This document shows, piece after piece, positions 6,093 through 10,305 of a DNA stretch of 10,305 bases (within the stretch, counting starts at the first letter, position 1; each line of letters begins with the position of its first letter). Source of the stretch: SOIA01 sp964348015 (GTDB taxonomy: Bacteria; Acidobacteriota; Aminicenantia; Aminicenantales; Aminicenantaceae); assembly GCA_964348015.1 (NCBI GenBank), contig CAYGBC010000024.1, forward strand, positions 1 through 10,305, read 5' to 3'. The notes under the pieces are model-generated. The model worked only from the letters and a program-made list of their open reading frames with translations. It was not told the origin of the DNA and made no database searches. The position numbers and the translations under genes were made by a program.

Positions 6093-8159
6093 ATGACTCA
6101 ACGTGGATTCGTTTTCGGAAAAATCTTATGCCTGGTTGTGGTGTGCGCCGCCTTCTCTCTCTCATGTATCAAGGCGCCACCTCTTCCGTTCAAAGTCCTG
6201 CCCAAAGTCCGCGAAGTGAAACTCTATAGAGGAGAAGGTTTGAAGGCGGGCGAGTTGAAGAATATCCGGATACAAGGGGATTTTCCGCGTCCGGTTATGG
6301 GTCCGAATCTCTCCCGACTGCCTCTCGTTGATGAATCCGGGAAAGGAACGCTGATCCTTGCTCTTTCGGAAGAGAAGGAGCTGCCTGAATCCCGGGAGGG
6401 TTATGTCCTGGAGATTAAATCGGGCCGGGTCAGGATTCAATCCAGAGGAGAAGCCGGTCTCTTCTATGGTTGTCAGACTCTCGAGCAGGTTCTGGAGGAT
6501 TCACGTGATTACGGCTCTTCCGTTCCTAACCTCAAGGCGGTGGATTATCCTGCTTTCTCCTTCAGGGCGGTCCATATCGACGTCAAGCACCATCTGGACT
6601 CGATGAAATATTATTATGATTCCATAGACCGTCTGGCGCATTACAAAATCAACGCGGTTATCTTCGAATTCGAGGATAAATTAGGATACAGGCGCCGCCC
6701 GCTCGTCGGCGCGCCTCAGGCCATCAGCATCGATGAAATGGCCGCGCTCACGCGTTACGCGCGGGAACGTCATGTGGAGATCATCCCTCTCGTTCAGGGC
6801 TTGGGGCACGCCACGTTTATTCTCAAACATGAGAAGTACGCTCATCTTCGGGAAGACCCGAAGAGCCGGTGGGCCTTCTGTCCCTGTGATGAGGAAACCT
6901 ATGAAGTTTTGTTCGATCTTTATCTGGATGCGTTCGATGCGACGCCGGGAAGCCGGTACCTTCATGTGGGCGGTGATGAGGTCGGAGAGATCGGTCAGTG
7001 TCCACGCTGCAGAGATCGTGCGGAGAAAGAAGGAAAGCTGGCCCTCAATCTTTACTGGCTCAATAGGGTGTGTGATTTTACTCAGGAGCACGGCCGCATC
7101 CCGATATTCTGGGACGACATGATTTTCAAGTATGCCGGAGTGTGGGAAACCATGTGGAGCGACCGCGACCGGAAGGAAGCCGCTCAGCTCTGGAAGAAAG
7201 GAGAGCCGATCCTGGACAGTGTGCTCGAACAGTACCCGAAGAACTGTGTGTACATGCGTTGGAACTACACTCTGGCCCGGCAGGAAGGAAACATCCGGGC
7301 GCTGGAATGGTTCAAAAAAAGAGGCCTTAGAGCCTGGATCGCGACGGCAGCCCAGAATGTCCATCCTCTCCTGCCGCAGGATGACCGCGTGAACATCATC
7401 CAGAGTTTCATTCGGCTGGCGGATGAGAAGAAGATCGACGGCATGCTGTGCACGGCCTGGGATGATTCTTCTCCGCATATGGAGACCTACTGGAGGGGGT
7501 TGATCGCTTCTGCGGAATTCAGCTGGAATCCCGAAACGCGCTCTCTTGAGGAATACGAGGAAGTCTATCTTCAGCGGGAGTTCGGGCGGGAATGCGCGGA
7601 CGCCACGTATCTCTATGCGGATTTGTTTCGAGCGGTCTCATTCTGGAATACCGCTTTATGCGAGAAGGGGAACCGGAGGAGAATCGAGAAGCTTATAGAC
7701 CTTCCTGATATCAACAATCTCGGCAAATGGAGAAAAAAATACAAAGGGAGGATCGAGGCAGCGGAGAGAGAGGCCGAAAGCTACGAGGCGATCAAAGCGC
7801 AGCTCGCATCGCTTCTCCGTAAAGCCCGCCGCAACCGCTATCACTTAAAGCTTCTGTCTGTGATAAATGATTTCCAGGTGACATCAGCTCACATGCTTCT
7901 GGCGCTTAGAGATTGGGACACCTATTCCAGAAGAGAACGTCTGAAAGGCCAGGAAAAAATTAAGCTCGCCCTTGTGGAGTTCGAAAACGCCTGGAAAAAA
8001 CTGCAGGACGTTTATGCAGAGACGCGTTTCCTCTCCTATCCAGAGGATTACGTGCCGGACAGATACTTTCACATGGCCAGCCGAAGAGAGGACCTGTCCT
8101 GGATGGTCGAGGTTGAAGAGCAGCTCCACAAGCGTATTAAAGACTGGCTCAATCAATGA
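6093..8159 (+). CDS. Exported GH20 beta-N-acetylhexosaminidase, HexD/GcnA type
   Basis: This 688-residue enzyme should cleave terminal beta-linked GlcNAc or GalNAc from glycans by the GH20 substrate-assisted mechanism. The ATG at 6093 has AAGGAG 8 bp upstream. Residues 1-24 are a signal peptide ending FSLSC, so Cys25 may be lipidated, although the lipobox is poor. Residues ~33-150 fit the GH20 N-terminal alpha/beta domain (EGYVLEIKSGRVRIQSRGEAGLFYGCQTLEQVL). The TIM barrel starts at FRAVHIDVKHH (157-167). It continues through NAVIFEFEDKLGY, IPLVQGLGHATFILKHEKYAHLRE (231-254), the catalytic HVGGDEV with Asp295-Glu296, FWDDM (339-343) and TAWDD (454-458). The IPLVQ-GH-LKH-AHLRE and WDDM stretches closely resemble human hexosaminidase D as I recall it, which points to the HexD/GcnA subgroup. 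Cys263, 265, 303 and 306 surround the active-site strand. Residues ~485-688 are mostly charged helices of unknown role. The true substrate (host glycan, chitin, peptidoglycan) cannot be told from sequence. Confidence 0.9.
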   Translation: MTQRGFVFGKILCLVVVCAAFSLSCIKAPPLPFKVLPKVREVKLYRGEGLKAGELKNIRIQGDFPRPVMGPNLSRLPLVDESGKGTLILALSEEKELPESREGYVLEIKSGRVRIQSRGEAGLFYGCQTLEQVLEDSRDYGSSVPNLKAVDYPAFSFRAVHIDVKHHLDSMKYYYDSIDRLAHYKINAVIFEFEDKLGYRRRPLVGAPQAISIDEMAALTRYARERHVEIIPLVQGLGHATFILKHEKYAHLREDPKSRWAFCPCDEETYEVLFDLYLDAFDATPGSRYLHVGGDEVGEIGQCPRCRDRAEKEGKLALNLYWLNRVCDFTQEHGRIPIFWDDMIFKYAGVWETMWSDRDRKEAAQLWKKGEPILDSVLEQYPKNCVYMRWNYTLARQEGNIRALEWFKKRGLRAWIATAAQNVHPLLPQDDRVNIIQSFIRLADEKKIDGMLCTAWDDSSPHMETYWRGLIASAEFSWNPETRSLEEYEEVYLQREFGRECADATYLYADLFRAVSFWNTALCEKGNRRRIEKLIDLPDINNLGKWRKKYKGRIEAAEREAESYEAIKAQLASLLRKARRNRYHLKLLSVINDFQVTSAHMLLALRDWDTYSRRERLKGQEKIKLALVEFENAWKKLQDVYAETRFLSYPEDYVPDRYFHMASRREDLSWMVEVEEQLHKRIKDWLNQ

Positions 8160-8198
8160 TTTTGAGTTAATATATTTCTTTTCAAGAGTCATCAATCA

Positions 8199-9224
8199 AT
8201 GAAAAATGCTATGAATGAATACGCTATAAAAGTCGAGAATCTGACCCGAACGTTCAACGGGCTTGTGGCCGTGGACCATATCGACTTCTCCGTGGATACA
8301 GGCGAACTTTTCGGGCTCCTCGGGCCGAACGGCGCGGGAAAAACGACCACTATCAACATGCTTTCCACGCTTCTCAAAGCGACTTCCGGATACGGGGAAG
8401 TCGCCGGGTATGATATCTCCAAGAGCAAAGATGACATCCGCCGCAGCATCGGAGTTGTGTTCCAGGAGCCGGCGCTGGACATCAAATTGACCGGCAGGGA
8501 AAACCTGGAATTTCACGCCATGATGTACGGGATCAAAAGGGAGGAGAGGAGAGAGAGAATCAAAGAGGTTCTCGAACTCGTCGAGCTGACCGAGAAGAAA
8601 GACGTGCTGGTGGAAAATTTCTCCGGCGGCATGAAGAGAAGGCTGGAGATCGCGAGAGGATTGATCCACAAGCCGGAAGTCCTGTTCCTCGATGAGCCCA
8701 CACTCGGACTCGATGCCCAGACAAGACATCACATCTGGGATTATATTAAAAAGCTGAATAAAGAAGGAAGAGTCACCATAATTCTCACCACTCACTACAT
8801 GGAAGAGGCGGATTTCCTCTGCGACCGGATCGCCATCATGGACAGGGGGCAGTTCGTCGCCATGGATACACCGGCCCGGCTGAAGGATATCCTCGGAGGA
8901 GATGTCGTTTCCCTGGAGATCAAGGGAAACGCCGAAGCTCTGGTCGACCGGATCAACAGCCTGGATTGGGTCAAGAACATGACCAGGCATGATGAAACTC
9001 TGAGCTTGACGATGGAAAAAGGAGAGAGACGGATCCCGGAATTGATCCATGTGGCCAAAGAGAACGAAGTCAACGTCACCTGTGTCCTTCTGCGCAAGCC
9101 CAGCCTTGAGGATGTTTTTCTCCATTTCACGGGAAGGACGATCAGAGAAGAGGAGGCCAGTCAGTCTGAGCGGAATTTAGCGATGATCAGAGCGCGGATG
9201 GGAAGGAGAATGCGAAGAAGATGA
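8199..9224 (+). CDS. ABC-2 type exporter, ATP-binding protein (DrrA/CcmA-like)
   Basis: This 341-residue protein is the ATPase of an ABC-2 exporter and acts at the inner face of the cytoplasmic membrane with the permease encoded next. Visible motifs are Walker A GPNGAGKT (42-49), Q-loop Gln89, signature FSGGMKRR (141-148), Walker B VLFLDEP (161-167) with catalytic Glu166, D-loop GLDAQ and H-loop His199. Residues ~235-310 form the C-terminal extension common in DrrA-like proteins (KPSLEDVFLHFTGR). The end is very basic (RARMGRRMRRR). The start is uncertain: neither the ATG at 8199 nor the one at 8211 has a clear Shine-Dalgarno sequence, and the conserved domain begins just after both. The stop overlaps the permease start as ATGA, which indicates translational coupling. 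The substrate is unknown; relatives export drugs, lipids or polysaccharide precursors. Confidence 0.93.
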   Translation: MKNAMNEYAIKVENLTRTFNGLVAVDHIDFSVDTGELFGLLGPNGAGKTTTINMLSTLLKATSGYGEVAGYDISKSKDDIRRSIGVVFQEPALDIKLTGRENLEFHAMMYGIKREERRERIKEVLELVELTEKKDVLVENFSGGMKRRLEIARGLIHKPEVLFLDEPTLGLDAQTRHHIWDYIKKLNKEGRVTIILTTHYMEEADFLCDRIAIMDRGQFVAMDTPARLKDILGGDVVSLEIKGNAEALVDRINSLDWVKNMTRHDETLSLTMEKGERRIPELIHVAKENEVNVTCVLLRKPSLEDVFLHFTGRTIREEEASQSERNLAMIRARMGRRMRRR

Positions 9225-9988
9225 TTCTCAACAGAAACGCCATCTATGTCCTGTGGCTCCGGGAGATGAAGCGGTTCATGAGGGCAAAGTCCAGGATCAT
9301 CGGCGCTCTGGCCATGCCTCTGTTCTTTCTCGCGTTTCTCGGGTTGGGATTCCGGAAATTGGCCGTTCCCGGGATCTCTGGAGAAGTCGATTACATCACC
9401 TTCCTGGTTCCCGGCATAATCGGGATGAGCATCCTGTTTTCCTCCACTTTTGGCGGACTGTCGGTCCTTTGGGACAGAGAATTCGGCTTCCTGAAGGAGA
9501 TCATGGTGGCGCCCGTCAGCCGCGTGTCGATCGTGCTCGGCCGGATCGCCGGAGGAGCGACGACCACGCTGATCCAGGCGACGCTCATTCTCGGTATTTC
9601 CTACATCATGGGCTTTAAGATCGCGAACGTTTCGTCGATTTTCCTGGCGTTCATGTTCATGATCTTGATAGCCATCACTTTTCTCGGACTGGGTTTGATC
9701 TTCGCTTCGAAGATGAGAGACATGCAGGGATTCAGCATCGTGATGAATTTCGTGATATTCCCTCTTTTCTTTCTCTCCGGCGCGCTCTATCCGCTGGAGA
9801 ATTTTCCGACGTGGCTGAGGTACATCTCGAAGGCCGACCCGCTCACCTATGGCGTAGATGGGTTGAGAGCTTCTCTGATCGGCGTCTCTTCTTTTTCAAT
9901 CGTTTACAATCTCATTCTTCTGCTGATTTTCTCTTCGGTGATGATCACGCTGGGAGCCTACTTCTTCGAGAAAAGCGAAAGCGTATAA
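9221..9988 (+). CDS. ABC-2 type exporter permease (DrrB-like)
   Basis: This 255-residue integral membrane protein is the partner of the upstream ATPase. Six membrane segments can be drawn at about residues 25-43, 59-83, 108-130, 135-162, 172-192 and 225-248. The region WDREFGFLKEIMVAPVSR (84-101) is the cytoplasmic coupling region typical of ABC2_membrane proteins. GALYPLENFPTWLRYISKADPLTY (187-210) is the family's conserved loop before the last helix. The length is normal (about 250). Its ATG overlaps the ATPase stop by 4 bp. No accessory gene that would reveal the substrate lies next to it. The coding region ends 2 bp before the start of the compound inverted repeat at 9991, which may also serve as a transcript end. 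Confidence 0.93.
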   Translation: MILNRNAIYVLWLREMKRFMRAKSRIIGALAMPLFFLAFLGLGFRKLAVPGISGEVDYITFLVPGIIGMSILFSSTFGGLSVLWDREFGFLKEIMVAPVSRVSIVLGRIAGGATTTLIQATLILGISYIMGFKIANVSSIFLAFMFMILIAITFLGLGLIFASKMRDMQGFSIVMNFVIFPLFFLSGALYPLENFPTWLRYISKADPLTYGVDGLRASLIGVSSFSIVYNLILLLIFSSVMITLGAYFFEKSESV

Positions 9989-9990
9989 TT

Positions 9991-10076
9991 GGGGACAGTC
10001 CCCCATTTTCCACAGGTCTCAATTTTTCATCTTAAAGAAACTGGCTAATCGAAAATGGAAAATTGAGACCTGTCCC
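9991..10076. repeat. Compound inverted repeat (GGGGACAGTCCCC plus ACAGGTCTCAATTTT arms)
   Basis: Three pairings overlap here. GGGGAC-A-GTCCCC (9991-10003) is a perfect 6-bp-arm palindrome. The 19-bp arms at 10012-10030 and 10055-10073 match at 18 of 19 positions, and the one mismatch is a possible G.U pair in RNA. They enclose a 24-nt loop. CCATTTTC (10003-10010) also pairs perfectly with GAAAATGG (10051-10058). TGTCCC at 10071-10076 can pair with GGGACA at 9992-9997, closing the whole element. It starts 2 bp after the permease stop. Elements with GGGGACAGTCCCC and ACAGGTCTCAATTTT cores are, as I recall, dispersed in many environmental bacterial genomes, often with IS200/REP-type tyrosine transposases. 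No transposase is present in this window. It may also terminate the ABC transcript, but no good U-run follows. Confidence 0.75.
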
Positions 10077-10094
10077 TTCTTCATTCACTCTTTA

Positions 10095-10123
10095 TTGCCA
10101 GAAAAGTGCGAATCCGATATAAT
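10095..10123 (+). promoter_or_regulatory. Strong sigma-70-like promoter for the gene at 10203
   Basis: TTGCCA at 10095-10100 (four of six to TTGACA) is separated by exactly 17 bp from a perfect TATAAT at 10118-10123. A transcript from here would start near 10130 and have a leader of about 70 nt before the ATG at 10203. The -10 box lies inside a short dyad, CCGAT-ATA-ATCGG (10114-10126), which could be a regulator site or chance. Confidence 0.6.
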
Positions 10124-10202
10124 CGGACGGGCTCAGGGAAATGCACGCAAGCCAAAATTCTTTTGAAGACTGGATTCTTTCAATAAATCTTGAGCATCAG
10201 CC

Positions 10203-10305
10203 ATGAAACCGATAAGCAGCAAAAGAAGAATCTTCATATCCTTGACTGTGTTCTTTGTGGTTTTCCTCGTGGGAGTGACCGGTTTTAAGTTGTTCGGAGG
10301 AAAGG
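10203..10305 (+). CDS. N-terminus of a membrane protein, possibly an ion channel (3' end outside window)
   Basis: The ATG at 10203 opens a frame that runs off the window after 34 codons: MKPISSKRRIFISLTVF, then FVVFLVGVTGFKLFGGK. A short basic start followed by one hydrophobic helix (about residues 10-27) fits a signal anchor or first membrane helix. The pattern of a helix followed by GFKLFGGK resembles the first helix of two-helix bacterial potassium channels with a TrkA-N domain, but the pore region is not in the window, so this is only a suggestion. No clear Shine-Dalgarno sequence precedes the ATG. It has its own predicted promoter at 10095-10123 and is separated from the ABC genes by the inverted repeat, so it is probably a separate transcription unit. 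Confidence 0.55.
   Translation, partial: MKPISSKRRIFISLTVFFVVFLVGVTGFKLFGGK

Noticed and set aside
6681..7478. A 265-codon open frame on the - strand inside the GH20 gene
   Set aside because: It lies wholly within the catalytic domain of a clear GH20 enzyme and its product looks like no known protein.
1..8159. The run of envelope genes as a polysaccharide utilisation locus
   Set aside because: There is no SusC/SusD-like pair, no sensor-regulator and only one glycosidase. The gaps do not show a single operon.
8160..8198. A promoter in the A/T-rich gap before the ABC ATPase
   Set aside because: TTGAGT at 8162-8167 has no acceptable -10 box at 16-18 bp. TATATT at 8171-8176 has no -35 at the right distance.
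8196..9125. A 309-codon open frame on the - strand opposite the ABC ATPase
   Set aside because: It mirrors the ATPase gene, which has all ABC motifs on the + strand. The - strand product shows no recognisable domain, signal or ribosome-binding site.

Overview
The window holds six complete or nearly complete genes plus the start of a seventh, all on the + strand and tightly packed. It comes from a Gram-negative bacterium: there is an outer-membrane beta-barrel protein with a terminal phenylalanine, and three exported proteins carry N-terminal cysteines of lipoprotein type. The mix of a DUF5916 barrel, a CFI-box C-terminal sorting domain, an NHL-like 6-bladed propeller lipoprotein and a HexD/GcnA-type GH20 enzyme is what I would expect from Candidatus Aminicenantes or a neighbouring Acidobacteriota-like lineage. 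That placement is inference from protein style only; there is no rRNA or other marker gene here.

Layout. (1) 1-1673: C-terminal part of a DUF5916 outer-membrane protein, cut by the window edge. (2) 1677-3836: a secreted protein with seven ~52-residue propeller-type repeats, two InlB-B-like repeats, a CFIATAAY box and a C-terminal membrane helix. (3) 3919-5115: 6-bladed beta-propeller lipoprotein. (4) 5211-6053: unrecognised lipoprotein-like protein whose last ten residues are encoded by a degenerate dispersed palindromic repeat. (5) 6093-8159: exported GH20 beta-N-acetylhexosaminidase of the HexD/GcnA type with a long helical C-terminal region. (6-7) 8199-9224 and 9221-9988: an ABC-2 exporter ATPase and permease overlapping by ATGA. 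(8) 9989-10202: intergenic, with a compound inverted repeat built on GGGGACAGTCCCC/ACAGGTCTCAATTTT followed by a near-consensus sigma-70 promoter. (9) 10203-end: first 34 codons of a membrane protein.

How the genes may work together. Genes 1-5 all encode envelope or exported proteins, so the left 8 kb is a cell-surface region: an outer-membrane barrel, two propeller proteins, an unknown lipoprotein and a glycosidase that would remove terminal HexNAc from glycoconjugates. Only genes 1 and 2 (3 bp apart) and genes 6 and 7 (4 bp overlap) are convincingly co-transcribed. The others are separated by 39-95 bp and may or may not be in the same transcript. The ABC-2 pair is a self-contained DrrAB-like exporter with no evident tie to the glycosidase.

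I found no CRISPR array, tRNA, rRNA, integrase, transposase gene or phage gene. I do not see a convincing new multi-gene system. The most interesting points are the CFI-box sorting tail on a repeat protein, the repeat-derived end of gene 4, the compound inverted repeat after the ABC operon, and a four-cysteine set around the GH20 catalytic pair.
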